Both the position numbers and the translations under genes were made by a program. Shown here piece after piece: positions 28,352 through 37,496 of a stretch of DNA of 64,000 nucleotides (its first letter is position 1; every line of letters starts with the position of its first letter). The stretch is from Knoellia flava TL1 (GTDB taxonomy: Bacteria; Actinomycetota; Actinomycetes; Actinomycetales; Dermatophilaceae). Under the pieces are notes generated by a model, which saw only the letters and a program-made list of their open reading frames with translations, searched no databases and was not told the DNA's origin. Location of the stretch: the NCBI RefSeq assembly GCF_000768675.1, contig NZ_AVPI01000010.1, forward strand, positions 28,757-92,756, read 5' to 3'.

Positions 28352-29694
28352 GGCTCGTCGCCTTCGGGTCGGGTCGGCGCGTCCGCGGCGGTGGGCAGCG
28401 TCGCGCCGACCATGCCCGCGGCGACCGTCCGGCCGTCGTGGGCGTCGATGAGGAGGAAGGAGCCACCGCGCCGTGACGTGGAGTAGTTCTCGACCGGCAC
28501 CGGGCTCGCGAGCCGCAGGCGGACGGGCCCGATGTCGTTGAGCGACAGCGTCTCCGCGGCGACGGAGTGCAGCCCGTCGAGATCGAGTGCTCCCTCGATG
28601 GCGCGCACCGCGGTCTGCACCGTGCGCGACCCGTGCTTGAGCAGGAGCCGCTGGCCCGAACGGAGCGGCGCGTCGCCGAGCCAGCAGACGACGGCCTCGA
28701 TGTCCTGGGTGGGCTCGGGTGCGTCCGCGGCCGAGGCGATGACGTCGCCGCGGGAGATGTCGATGTCGTCGGCGAGCCGCAGGGTCACCGACTGCGGCGC
28801 GAACGCCTCGTCGAGCGAACGCTCGGCGAGGTCGATGCCCACGACCGTCGACCGCGTCCCGGACGGCAGGGCGACGACCTCGTCGCCGACCCGGACGACG
28901 CCCGAGGCGACGTGGCCGGCATACCCCCGGTAGTCGCGGTGGGTGGCCTCGCGCGCCGCTCCCTGGGGGCGGATGACGAGCTGCACGGGGAGGCGGAAGG
29001 CCTCGTGCTCGGGGTCGTCGGCGGGCGGCAGGTCCTCGAGGAGCTCGAGGAGGCTGGGGCCGGCATACCAAGGCGTTCTCGTGGAGCGCTCGGCGATGTT
29101 GTCGCCGTCGAGGGCGCTCACCGGGATGGCCGTGGCGTCCTCGACGCCGAGTTCGCGGGCGACGGCCTGCACCTCGGCGTTGACCCGTTCGAAGACCTCC
29201 TTCGAGAAGTCGACGAGGTCGATCTTGTTGACGGCGACGACGACGTGCGGCACGCGCAGCAGGGCCGTGACGGCGAGGTGGCGGCGGGTCTGTTCGAGGA
29301 CGCCGCGGCGGGCGTCGACGAGGAGGACGACGACGTCGGCGGTCGAGCTGCCGGTGACGGTGTTGCGCGTGTACTGCACGTGACCCGGGCAGTCGGCGAG
29401 GACGAAGCTGCGGCGGGCGGTCGCGAAGTAGCGGTAGGCGACGTCGATGGTGATGCCCTGCTCGCGCTCGGCGCGCAGGCCGTCGGTGAGGAGGGCGAGG
29501 TCCGCTGCGGTGAGCCCGCGGTCGCGAGAGACGCGCTCGACGGCCGCGAGCTGGTCTGAGAGCACCGACTTCGTGTCGTGGAGGAGGCGGCCGACGAGGG
29601 TCGACTTGCCGTCGTCCACGGAGCCTGCCGTCGCGAGGCGGAGCAGGGTGCCGGCCCGGGGGAGGGCGTCGTGCTCGGTCGTCGTGGAGCTCAT
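28339..29694 (-). CDS. cysN: Sulfate adenylyltransferase subunit 1 (GTPase)
   Basis: 451 residues, normal for a CysN without a fused APS kinase. G-motifs of the translation-factor GTPase fold are complete: GSVDDGKST (G1), GITIDVAYRYF (G2), LADCPGHVQY (G3), NKIDL (G4). GTP hydrolysis drives APS formation by CysD. The start shares one base with the cysD stop (TGATGA). The absence of a C-terminal CysC domain agrees with the APS-using type of CysH two genes upstream. Confidence 0.95.
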   Translation of the reverse strand: MSSTTTEHDALPRAGTLLRLATAGSVDDGKSTLVGRLLHDTKSVLSDQLAAVERVSRDRGLTAADLALLTDGLRAEREQGITIDVAYRYFATARRSFVLADCPGHVQYTRNTVTGSSTADVVVLLVDARRGVLEQTRRHLAVTALLRVPHVVVAVNKIDLVDFSKEVFERVNAEVQAVARELGVEDATAIPVSALDGDNIAERSTRTPWYAGPSLLELLEDLPPADDPEHEAFRLPVQLVIRPQGAAREATHRDYRGYAGHVASGVVRVGDEVVALPSGTRSTVVGIDLAERSLDEAFAPQSVTLRLADDIDISRGDVIASAADAPEPTQDIEAVVCWLGDAPLRSGQRLLLKHGSRTVQTAVRAIEGALDLDGLHSVAAETLSLNDIGPVRLRLASPVPVENYSTSRRGGSFLLIDAHDGRTVAAGMVGATLPTAADAPTRPEGDEPWDI

Positions 29695-30662
29695 CAGAAA
29701 TAGCCTTCCTTCTTGCGGTCCTCCATGGCGGCCTCGGAGACCCGGTCGTCGGCGCGCGTGGCGCCGCGCTCGGTGAGGGTCGAGGCGGCGACCTCGACGA
29801 CGATGTCGGCGTTGGTGCGCGCGGGTGACTCGACGGCGCCGGTGCAGGACATGTCGCCGACGGTGCGGTAGCGCACGACCCGGGTCTCCACCTGCTCGCC
29901 CTCGCGCGGCTGCGAGTGCGGTCCGACCGCCAGCCACATGCCGTCGCGGGAGAAGACCTCGCGCTCGTGGGCGTAGTAGAGGGAGGCGAGCGGGATGTCT
30001 TCGCGCTCGATGTAGCGCCAGACGTCGAGCTCGGTCCAGTTGCTGATCGGGAAGACGCGCACGTGCTCGCCGGGCCGGTGGCGGGGGTTGTAGAGGTTCC
30101 ACAGCTCGGGCCGCTGGTTCTTCGGGTCCCACTGGCCGAACTCGTCGCGCAGCGAGACGACCCGCTCCTTGGCTCGTGCCTTCTCCTCGTCGCGGCGGCC
30201 GCCGCCGAAGACGCCGTCGAAGCGGTGCTCGTTGATGGCGTCGAGGAGCGGCACCGTCTGGAGGGCGTTGCGCAGGCCGTCGGCGCGCTCGCGCAGGCGG
30301 CCGTCGTCGAGGTAGTCCTGGACGCTCGCGACCTCGAGCCGCAGACCCAGCCGCTCGACGGTCTCGTCGCGGTAGTCGAGCACCTCGGGGAAGTTGTGGC
30401 CGGTGTCGACGTGGAGGACGGGGAAGGGGATCGGCGCCGGCCAGAACGCCTTCGCGGCCAGGTGCAGCATGACGACAGAGTCCTTGCCGCCGCTGAAGAG
30501 CAGCACCGGCCTCTCGAGCTCGCCGACGACCTCACGGATGATGAGGATCGCCTCGGCCTCGAGTGCGTCGAGCTGGTCGAGGACGTGTGCCCCCGGCGCC
30601 TCGGCTGCCACCCCGGCGGCGGCGGTGAGGCTGGCGGTGTCGGACACGGTGGCTGCGCTCAT
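29694..30662 (-). CDS. cysD: Sulfate adenylyltransferase subunit 2
   Basis: 322 residues from ATG 30662, which overlaps the cysH stop as ATGA. The PP-loop LLFSGGKDSVVMLHLA binds ATP and FPVLHVDTGHNFPEVLDYRD, split here as FPVLHVDTG and NFPEVLDYRD, is the family sulfate-site region. FGGGRRDEEKARAKER and the C-terminal EAAMEDRKKEGYF are hallmark CysD blocks. With CysN it makes adenosine 5-prime-phosphosulfate from sulfate and ATP. Confidence 0.96.
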   Translation of the reverse strand: MSAATVSDTASLTAAAGVAAEAPGAHVLDQLDALEAEAILIIREVVGELERPVLLFSGGKDSVVMLHLAAKAFWPAPIPFPVLHVDTGHNFPEVLDYRDETVERLGLRLEVASVQDYLDDGRLRERADGLRNALQTVPLLDAINEHRFDGVFGGGRRDEEKARAKERVVSLRDEFGQWDPKNQRPELWNLYNPRHRPGEHVRVFPISNWTELDVWRYIEREDIPLASLYYAHEREVFSRDGMWLAVGPHSQPREGEQVETRVVRYRTVGDMSCTGAVESPARTNADIVVEVAASTLTERGATRADDRVSEAAMEDRKKEGYF

Positions 30663-31375
30663 GTGTGGATCCCGCATTCGGTCTTGGCGAGGCCGGACCA
30701 GCGTCCGGCTCGGGCGTCCTCACCCGGGGCGACCCGGCGGGTGCAGGGCTCGCACCCGATCGACGGGTAGCCGTCGAACATGAGGAGGTTGACGGGCACG
30801 GAGTGCTCGGTGGCGTATGCCGTGACGTCGTCGAGCGACCACGTCACCAAGGGGTTGACCTTGACGAGCCCGTGCTTCTCGTCGAAGGTCACGAGCGGCG
30901 TGTGGGTCCGGGTCGGGGCCTCGTCGCGGCGGACCCCGGTGACCCAGGCCTCGTAGCCGGCGAGTGTGCGGGCGAGCGGCTCCATCTTGCGCATCGCGCA
31001 GCACAGCGCGGGGTCGCGGTCGTGGAGGCTCGGACCGAACTTCGCGTCCTGCTCGGCGACGGTGAGCTCGGGCAGGACGTCGACGACGGTGACGTCGAGC
31101 TCGTCCGCGACGCGCGCACGCGTGCCGAGGGTGTCGGCGAAGTGGTAGCCGGTCTCGAGGAAGAGCACGTCGACACCGGGCGCGTGCTGCGAGACCAGGT
31201 GCGGCAGAACGCCTTCGGCCATCGAGCAGGCGACGGCGAGCGTCCCGGGGAAGGTCTCGGCGGCCCAGCGGGCGACGGCCAGCGCGTCGGTGTCGTCGAG
31301 CAGTGATCCCTCGGCGGCGAGGGCCCGCAGCTCCTCCTCGCTGCGCTTGGTGCCGGTGCCGCTGTCGGTCGTCAT
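30659..31375 (-). CDS. cysH: Assimilatory adenylyl-sulfate (APS) reductase, 4Fe-4S type
   Basis: 238 residues. It carries both cysteine pairs of the iron-sulfur APS reductases, ALCCAMRK and IGCEPCTRR, and the catalytic Cys in the C-terminal KTECGIH. PAPS reductases lack the two pairs, so APS is the likely substrate, reduced to sulfite with thioredoxin. Start ATG 31375 overlaps the sir stop by 4 bases. The pyrophosphate-binding region is AVACSMAEGVLPHLV. Confidence 0.94.
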   Translation of the reverse strand: MTTDSGTGTKRSEEELRALAAEGSLLDDTDALAVARWAAETFPGTLAVACSMAEGVLPHLVSQHAPGVDVLFLETGYHFADTLGTRARVADELDVTVVDVLPELTVAEQDAKFGPSLHDRDPALCCAMRKMEPLARTLAGYEAWVTGVRRDEAPTRTHTPLVTFDEKHGLVKVNPLVTWSLDDVTAYATEHSVPVNLLMFDGYPSIGCEPCTRRVAPGEDARAGRWSGLAKTECGIHT

Positions 31376-33072
31376 GTCAGGTCCTCCTCGTCGGCGCGGT
31401 GGGCCCAGGCGGCGAAGGACTCGCCCTCGGTGCGCTGGTCGACGAAGCGCCGGACGAGGCGCTCGACGTAGTCGGTGAGGTCGGTCGCGGGGACCTTGAG
31501 ACCGCGGACGGTGCGCCCGAGCCCGGCCTCGTCGCGCTCGGGGGAGGCGAGGCCGCCGCCGAGGTGGACCTGGAAGCCGGGGACGCTCTCGCCGGCGTCG
31601 TCGGTCGTGATGAGGCCCTTGAGCCCGATGTCGGCGGTCTGGATGCGGGCGCACGAGTTCGGGCACCCGTTGACGTGCAGCGCGATCGGCTGGTCGAGCT
31701 CGATGCCAGCGAGGCGCTCCTCGAGTGCGGCGATGACGGCGGTCGCCGTGTCCTTGGTGTCGACGATGGCGAGCTTGCAGTACTCGATGCCGGTGCAGGC
31801 CATCGTCGAGCGGCGGAACGAGCTCGGCGTTGCGCTGAGCCCCAGATCGGCGAGCCCGGCGACGAGCACGTCGACGCCGTCGGCCGGAACGCCGAGGACG
31901 ACGAGCTTCTGGTGCGCGGTGAGCCGGACGGCGTCCGCACCGACGCGCTCGACGAGGTCGGCCAGCGTCGTGAGGATCGTCCCGCTGACCCGTCCGACGG
32001 TGGGCGCGGCGCCGACATAGAACCGGCCGTCCTTCTGGGCGTGGACGCCGACGTGGTCGCCGGGTCCCTTGGCGGGTGCGGGCGGCGGGCCGTCGGGCAG
32101 GGTGCGCCCGAGGTACTCGGTCTCGAGGACCTCACGGAACTTCGCGGGACCCCACTCGGCGAGGAGGAACTTGAGGCGGGCCTTGGTGCGCATCCGCCGG
32201 TAGCCGTAGTCGCGGAAGATCGAGATGACGCCGTGCCACACGTCGGGCGCGTCCGCCTCGGAGACGAAGACGCCGATCCGCTCGGCGAGGCGCGGCGCCG
32301 TCGACAGCCCGCCACCGACCCACAGGTCGAAGCCGGGTCCCAGGTCGGGATGGACCACACCGACGAGTGAGACGTCGTTGATCTCGTGGACGACGTCGAG
32401 GCTGGGGTGCCCCGTGATCGCCGTCTTGAACTTGCGGGGGAGGTTCGACAGCTCCGGGTCGCCGAGCCAGCGGCTCGTGATCGTCCTGATCACCTCGGTG
32501 GGGTCGATGATCTCGTCGGCGGCGATCCCCGCGACCGGGCTGCCGAGGAAGGCGCGCGGGGTGTCGCCGCAGGCTTCGGTCGTCTGCAGGCCGACGGCCT
32601 CGAGCCGGCGCCAGATCTCGGGGACGTCCTCGATGGCGATCCAGTGGTACTGGATGTTCTGGCGGTCGCTGATGTCGGCGCTCTCGCGCGCGAAGTCGGT
32701 GGAGATGTCGCCGAGGACACGCAGCTGGGTGGGGGAGAGGGCCTGGCCGTCGGTGCGGACCCGGAGCATGAAGTACGAGTCCTCGAGCTCGTGCGGCTCG
32801 AGCTGCGCGGTGCGCCCGCCGTCGATCCCGGGCTTGCGCTGCGTGTAGAGACCCCACCACCGGAACCGGCCGTGGAGGTCGTCGCCCGGGATGGAGTCGA
32901 ACCCCTCGCGCGCGTAGGTCGTCTCGATCCGCTCGCGGACGTTGAGCCCGTTGTCCTCGGCCTTGAACGCCTCGTTCGGGTTGAGCGGCTCGCGACCGTC
33001 GACAGCCCACTGGCCGTTGGACCGGCCGGTGCGCGGCGGTCGCAGGGTGCGGCCGGAGGCGACGCTCGTCAT
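31372..33072 (-). CDS. sir: Ferredoxin-type sulfite reductase
   Basis: 566 residues from ATG 33072 (MTSVASGRTL); frames further upstream are not supported. Two half-repeats of the nitrite/sulfite reductase fold are present. The siroheme/4Fe-4S cysteines are MACTGIEYCK and NGCPNSCAR. NIQYHWI and TEACGDTPR match the substrate and Tyr-Cys region of actinobacterial SirA. It reduces sulfite to sulfide with six electrons from ferredoxin. It heads a tightly overlapping operon sir-cysH-cysD-cysN-cobA. No sulfate permease gene is in the window. Confidence 0.94.
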   Translation of the reverse strand: MTSVASGRTLRPPRTGRSNGQWAVDGREPLNPNEAFKAEDNGLNVRERIETTYAREGFDSIPGDDLHGRFRWWGLYTQRKPGIDGGRTAQLEPHELEDSYFMLRVRTDGQALSPTQLRVLGDISTDFARESADISDRQNIQYHWIAIEDVPEIWRRLEAVGLQTTEACGDTPRAFLGSPVAGIAADEIIDPTEVIRTITSRWLGDPELSNLPRKFKTAITGHPSLDVVHEINDVSLVGVVHPDLGPGFDLWVGGGLSTAPRLAERIGVFVSEADAPDVWHGVISIFRDYGYRRMRTKARLKFLLAEWGPAKFREVLETEYLGRTLPDGPPPAPAKGPGDHVGVHAQKDGRFYVGAAPTVGRVSGTILTTLADLVERVGADAVRLTAHQKLVVLGVPADGVDVLVAGLADLGLSATPSSFRRSTMACTGIEYCKLAIVDTKDTATAVIAALEERLAGIELDQPIALHVNGCPNSCARIQTADIGLKGLITTDDAGESVPGFQVHLGGGLASPERDEAGLGRTVRGLKVPATDLTDYVERLVRRFVDQRTEGESFAAWAHRADEEDLT

Positions 33073-33092
33073 GGGGTCCTCGATCCGTGATA

Positions 33093-33136
33093 GGTGCCGA
33101 ATGCTGATCGAAAGCATAAGAGCGAGTTATGGCACC
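33093..33136. promoter_or_regulatory. Inverted repeats in the sir/SOS-gene intergenic region
   Basis: GGTGCC (33093-33098) pairs with GGCACC (33131-33136), and inside it ATGCT and AGCAT face each other around 33101-33116 (ATGCTGATCGAAAGCAT). They lie 20-60 bases upstream of the sir start and could bind a sulfur regulator. No known consensus was recognised. Confidence 0.35.
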
Positions 33137-33197
33137 CGGAGAGGGTGGTCCACGATGTGGCCGCGCCGAGACAGGTCCTCGACACCTTTCACCGGGG

Positions 33198-33218
33198 TAT
33201 CATCGAACACATGTTCGA
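33198..33218 (+). promoter_or_regulatory. LexA (SOS) box overlapping -10 and start codon
   Basis: TCGAACACATGTTCGA (33203-33218) is an exact match to the actinobacterial SOS consensus TCGAAC-N4-GTTCGA. It overlaps a -10-like TATCAT (33198-33203) and includes the ATG at 33211. LexA bound here would block the start of a leaderless transcript directly. Confidence 0.8.
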
Positions 33219-33642
33219 CCCCTCGACGCCGCCTCCACTGCGGCGCTCGGCGAGCCCGGGTGCACCCGGGGGGTCGCGCCGGCCGGGGCCGCCGGGCTGG
33301 CCCGACCGCGTCCCGCCGCCCGAGGCGCCGGGCTGGCAGGTGCCGGCCGTCGGCTGGCTGCTCGACCACTGCCCGTCGGACTACCGCATGTATGCCGTGT
33401 GGCGCCGTCACCCGGTCGCCCTCGCCTGGGTGACCACGCACCACCTGGACGCCCAGCTGGGAGCGATGCGGACGGCATACAGGGGGCTTCGGGTCGACCT
33501 CGCCGACCACGTCGAGCCCGAGGGGATCGCGGCCTCGCTGGCGGCGCTCGAGGCCGAGGGTGCCCGGCTCGTCGCGGCCCGCCGGGCGGCCGGTCTGCTC
33601 CTCGAGGCCATGCAGGGGCACACGTTCGTGCCGCGCCTCTGA
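33211..33642 (+). CDS. Putative SOS-regulated small protein of unknown function
   Basis: 143 residues. The ATG at 33211 lies 7 bases after TATCAT, so the mRNA is probably leaderless; there is no ribosome site. The first 45 residues are Pro-, Gly- and Arg-rich (PPPLRRSASPGAPGGSRRPG). The rest is a helical domain: VGWLLDHCPSDYRMYAVWRR, HPVALAWVTTHHLDAQLGAM, AALEAEGARLVAARRAAGL and the ending FVPRL. Similar small proteins occur in many actinobacteria as far as I recall, without a known role. A perfect LexA box over its promoter makes DNA-damage induction likely. It diverges from the sulfur operon and is followed by an unrelated protease gene. Confidence 0.75.
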   Translation: MFDPSTPPPLRRSASPGAPGGSRRPGPPGWPDRVPPPEAPGWQVPAVGWLLDHCPSDYRMYAVWRRHPVALAWVTTHHLDAQLGAMRTAYRGLRVDLADHVEPEGIAASLAALEAEGARLVAARRAAGLLLEAMQGHTFVPRL

Positions 33643-33772
33643 GGGTCCCTTGACCGAGGTATACGTTGAGTAAGGAGTTGCCCAAGTCCCTTCCGTGGCG
33701 ACATCAGGAGCGGTTGTGATGAAGGAGTCGCGCCGCCCGCGCGACGTCTCTCGACACGACAAGGAAGTCCCC

Positions 33773-35386
33773 ATGCGTCGATCGCTCTCCGCACTCGCCT
33801 GCCTCGCCACGGGCTCGGCCGTGCTGGCCACCGCCCTCCCGGCGACCGCCCGCCCCGCCGACCCCATCGGTCCACTCCGCCAGCTCGACGTCGCCTCGGT
33901 CGGCGCCAGCGCGGAGCAGGCCCTGCGCTCCGCGCCGGGTCTCGTGCGGCTCGCGGCCGGGGAGGACCTCGTGGCGACGTCGGCGGTCGGTGAGGCGTCC
34001 GGCGTGCGGCACGTCCGGATGAACCGCTCCTACCATGGGCTGCCGGTCCTCGGTGGCGACCTCGTCGCGCACCTCGGCGCCGACGGCGACGTCGACTCGG
34101 TGAGCCAGACGCTCACCGCGCCTCTGAGCATGAGCACCTCACCCACGATCTCGGCCGCGAAGGCGCGCTCGGCGGCAGCCGCGACCCTTCCTGCGGGAGT
34201 CTCCCTCGACAAGGCGGCTCCGACCCTGGCGGTCGACGCCATCGCGGGCACGCCCCGGCTCGTCTGGGACGTCCGCGCCAGCGGTGTCCGCGAGAGCGGC
34301 ACCCCGAGCCGGCTGCACACGTGGGTCGACGCGACCACGGGCTCCGTCGTCGGGTCGGCCGACGAGATCCACGAGGCCGACGGCAGCGGGGCGTCGCTCT
34401 ACAGCGGCACGGTGACGATCCAGACGACGCTGTCCGGCTCGACCTACCAGCTCAAGGACACGACCCGGGGCAGCTCGCAGGTCACCGACATGGGCAACAA
34501 GACCGACAGCGCGTTCTGCACGGTCCTCGGCGTCGGCTGCTCGACCGGGACGCTGTTCACCGATCCCGACAACGTCTGGGGCAACGGCACCAACGCCAAC
34601 CGGCAGAGCGCCGCCGTCGACGCGGCATACGGGCAGGCCCGCACGTGGGACTACTTCAAGAACGCCCACGGCCGCAACGGCATCTGGAACACCGGCCAGG
34701 GCTCGCCGAGCCGGGTGCACTACGGCTCGAACTACGTCAACGCCTTCTGGGACGGCAAGCAGATGACCTACGGCGACGGCGACGGCAGCTCGTTCGGCCC
34801 GCTCGTCTCGCTCGACGTCGCCGGGCACGAGATGAGCCACGGAGTCACCGAGAACTCGGCGAACCTCACCTACTCCGGCGAGTCCGGCGGCCTCAACGAG
34901 TCGACGAGCGACATCTTCGGCTCGATGGTCGAGTTCAGCGCGAACAACCCGAACGACCCGGGCGACTACCTCATCGGTGAGGAGTTCGACCTCGCCGAGG
35001 GCCTCGGCTTCCGCCGCATGGACAACCCGAGCAGCGACGGCAAGTCGGTCAACTGCTGGAGCTCGTCGGTGGGCAACCTCGACGTCCACTACTCCTCGGG
35101 CGTCGGCAACCACTTCTTCTACCTGCTCGCCGAGGGCTCGGGTGCCAAGACGTTCGGCGGCAAGGCGCACAGCTCGACGACGTGCAACGGCTCGACGCTG
35201 ACCGGCATCGGGCGGGACGCCGCGGCGAAGATCTGGTACCGCGCGCTCACCGTCTACATGACTTCCTCGACGAACTACGCCGGGGCGCGCACCGCCACGG
35301 TCAAGGCGGCCGGTGACCTCTACGGCGCCACGTCGTCGCAGGCCACGGCGGTCGCCCAGACCTGGGACGCGGTCTCGGTGAAGTAG
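33773..35386 (+). CDS. Secreted M4 (thermolysin-type) metalloprotease
   Basis: 537 residues from ATG 33773 with AAGGAAG upstream. Signal peptide RRSLSALACLATGSAVLATA, then a propeptide of FTP/PepSY type to about residue 200, then the catalytic unit. The zinc site is AGHEMSHGVTE (HExxH) with the third ligand Glu in GGLNESTSDIFGSMVEF. The C-terminal M4 helical domain has SSGVGNHFFYLLAEGSG. It is an exported, zinc- and calcium-type endopeptidase, made as an inactive precursor. The terminator 35402-35451 follows. Confidence 0.94.
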   Translation: MRRSLSALACLATGSAVLATALPATARPADPIGPLRQLDVASVGASAEQALRSAPGLVRLAAGEDLVATSAVGEASGVRHVRMNRSYHGLPVLGGDLVAHLGADGDVDSVSQTLTAPLSMSTSPTISAAKARSAAAATLPAGVSLDKAAPTLAVDAIAGTPRLVWDVRASGVRESGTPSRLHTWVDATTGSVVGSADEIHEADGSGASLYSGTVTIQTTLSGSTYQLKDTTRGSSQVTDMGNKTDSAFCTVLGVGCSTGTLFTDPDNVWGNGTNANRQSAAVDAAYGQARTWDYFKNAHGRNGIWNTGQGSPSRVHYGSNYVNAFWDGKQMTYGDGDGSSFGPLVSLDVAGHEMSHGVTENSANLTYSGESGGLNESTSDIFGSMVEFSANNPNDPGDYLIGEEFDLAEGLGFRRMDNPSSDGKSVNCWSSSVGNLDVHYSSGVGNHFFYLLAEGSGAKTFGGKAHSSTTCNGSTLTGIGRDAAAKIWYRALTVYMTSSTNYAGARTATVKAAGDLYGATSSQATAVAQTWDAVSVK

Positions 35387-35401
35387 GAACGGCGGGGCGG
35401 T

Positions 35402-35451
35402 CACGGGCTCCACACCCTTCCCGCACGTCGGGGAGAGGTGTGGGGCCCGTG
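35402..35451 (+). terminator. Terminator hairpin after the M4 protease gene
   Basis: CACGGGCTCCACACC (35402-35416) pairs with GGTGTGGGGCCCGTG (35437-35451), one G-T wobble, 20-base loop, followed by AATGTTTCG. Confidence 0.75.
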
Positions 35452-35513
35452 AATGTTTCGTGCAGGGGTGGGCGCCAGCCCGGTGGGGGAGCAGTGCCGT
35501 GCCGGAGAGCACC

Positions 35514-35519
35514 TAGACT
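35514..35519 (+). promoter_or_regulatory. TAGACT -10 box for dxs
   Basis: TAGACT at 35514-35519 is a good actinobacterial -10, placing the start near 35526 and giving a leader of about 30 bases before the dxs GTG. The leader contains GAGAGGGAG as ribosome site. Confidence 0.5.
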
Positions 35520-35555
35520 TCTGCGGATGGACATCGGCACCGAGAGGGAGAGCGC

Positions 35556-37424
35556 GTGAGCGTGTTGGAGCGCATCCAGGGACCTGACGACCTCAAGGCC
35601 CTGACCCGACCCGAGCTGGAGACGCTGGCCGGCGAGATCCGGACCTTCCTCGTCGACGAGGTCTCCCGCACCGGCGGCCACCTCGGCCCCAACCTCGGCG
35701 TCGTCGAGCTGACCATCGCGATCCACCGGGTCTTCGACAGCCCGCGCGACTCCGTGGTCTTCGACACCGGCCACCAGTCCTACGTCCACAAGCTCCTCAC
35801 CGGTCGCCACGACTTCTCGGGGCTGCGCAAGCAGGGCGGGCTCTCGGGCTACCCGAGCCGCGCCGAGTCCGAGCACGACGTCGTCGAGAGCTCGCACGCG
35901 TCGAGCTCGCTGTCCTGGGCCCACGGCATCGCGGCCGGACGTGTCGTCACGGGCGAGCGTGACCGGCATACGGTCGCTGTCATCGGCGACGGGGCGCTCA
36001 CGGGAGGCATGGCCTGGGAGGCGATCAACAACATCGCCGCCGAACGCGACCTGCCGCTCGTCATCGTCGTCAACGACAACGAGCGCTCCTACGCACCGAC
36101 CCGCGGCGGGCTTGCCGACAAGCTGTCGACGCTGCGCACGACCCGCAACTACGAGCGGGTCCTCGACTGGGGCAAGTCGACTCTGCACCGCACGCCGGTC
36201 GTCGGCGGCGCGATGTACGAGACGCTGCACGGGGTCAAGAAGGGCCTCAAGGACATCGTCGCGCCACAGGGCCTCTTCGAGGACCTCGGCCTCAAGTACA
36301 TCGGTCCGGTCGACGGGCATGACGAGCCCGCCGTCGAGCAGGCGCTGCGCCGCGCCCGGGCGTTCGGAGGGCCGGTGCTCGTCCACGTCATCACCCAGAA
36401 GGGCAAGGGCTACGACCCGGCCGTCAACGACGAGAGCGACCAGTTCCACGCCGTCGGCGTCATCAACCCCGAGACCGGGCTGCCGCTCGAGATCTCCGGT
36501 CGCAGCTGGACCGACGAGTTCAGCGACGCCCTCGTCGAGCTCGGGGAGGAGCGCTCTGACGTGGTGGCGATCACCGCCGCGATGATGATCCCCGTCGGGC
36601 TCGACGCGTTCGCGAAGCGCTTTCCCGAGCGGACGTTCGACGTCGGCATCGCCGAGCAGCACGCGACGACGATGGCCGCCGGACTCTCGTATGCCGGCCT
36701 CCACCCTGTCGTCGCGATCTATGCCACCTTCCTCAACCGCGCCTTCGACCAGCTGCTCATGGACTGCGCGCTGCACCGCGCCGGGGTCACGTTCGTGCTG
36801 GACCGCTCGGGGATCACCGGGCCGGACGGCGCCTCGCACCACGGCATGTGGGACATGTCGCTCGTCGGCGTCGTGCCGGGCCTGCACCTCGCCGCACCGC
36901 GTGACGGTGAGCAGATCCCCAAGGCGCTCCGTGCAGCGGTCGACATCTCCGACGCCCCCTCGGTCATCCGCTTCCCCAAGGGGTCGGCGGGCGACTCGAT
37001 CGAGGCGGTCCGGTCGGTTGGTGGCGTCGACGTGTTGGCCGAGCCGGACGAGGGGGAGGTCGACCTGCTGCTCGTCGGTGTCGGGTCGATGGCGGCCACC
37101 GCGCTCACCGTGGCCGACAAGCTCTCGGCCGAGGGGCTGCGGGTCCGGGTTGTCGACCCGGTGTGGGCGCTGCCCGTGAACCCGGTGGTCGGCGAGATGG
37201 CCGGTGCTGCCGGTCGAGTCGCCGTCGTGGAGGACAACTCGGTGTCGGGTGGAGTCGGCTCGCACGTCGTGCAGGCGCTGCGGGACAGCGGTTCCGACGT
37301 CCCGGTCGACCTCTTCGGACTGCCGCGCGAGTTCCTCGACCACGGCTCCCGCGGCCAGGTCCTCGACCGCGTCGGCCTCACGCCCGAGGCCATCTCGACG
37401 AGGCTCCTCGACACCCTGCGCTGA
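35556..37424 (+). CDS. dxs: 1-deoxy-D-xylulose-5-phosphate synthase
   Basis: 622 residues, GTG start with GAGAGGGAG upstream. First and rate-setting step of the MEP isoprenoid pathway: pyruvate plus glyceraldehyde 3-phosphate to DXP. The thiamine diphosphate site is [19 protein letters not shown] with [10 protein letters not shown]; the pyrimidine-domain block is [18 protein letters not shown] and the transketolase C domain holds [29 protein letters not shown] is the conserved N-terminal loop. All match DXS closely. Single transcription unit; an NmrA-like gene follows after 72 bases. Confidence 0.97.
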   Translation: MSVLERIQGPDDLKALTRPELETLAGEIRTFLVDEVSRTGGHLGPNLGVVELTIAIHRVFDSPRDSVVFDTGHQSYVHKLLTGRHDFSGLRKQGGLSGYPSRAESEHDVVESSHASSSLSWAHGIAAGRVVTGERDRHTVAVIGDGALTGGMAWEAINNIAAERDLPLVIVVNDNERSYAPTRGGLADKLSTLRTTRNYERVLDWGKSTLHRTPVVGGAMYETLHGVKKGLKDIVAPQGLFEDLGLKYIGPVDGHDEPAVEQALRRARAFGGPVLVHVITQKGKGYDPAVNDESDQFHAVGVINPETGLPLEISGRSWTDEFSDALVELGEERSDVVAITAAMMIPVGLDAFAKRFPERTFDVGIAEQHATTMAAGLSYAGLHPVVAIYATFLNRAFDQLLMDCALHRAGVTFVLDRSGITGPDGASHHGMWDMSLVGVVPGLHLAAPRDGEQIPKALRAAVDISDAPSVIRFPKGSAGDSIEAVRSVGGVDVLAEPDEGEVDLLLVGVGSMAATALTVADKLSAEGLRVRVVDPVWALPVNPVVGEMAGAAGRVAVVEDNSVSGGVGSHVVQALRDSGSDVPVDLFGLPREFLDHGSRGQVLDRVGLTPEAISTRLLDTLR

Positions 37425-37496
37425 CCCGAGAGGACACTGACAGCCCACGTCGAAAGGGCCATGGACAACCTTCGGGGTCCGTGCTGACCTGCTGGG

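Noticed and set aside
33073..33130. Riboswitch (SAM or cobalamin) before the sulfur operon
   Set aside because: Only about 60-140 bases are available and no conserved riboswitch core was recognised; simple inverted repeats are seen instead.
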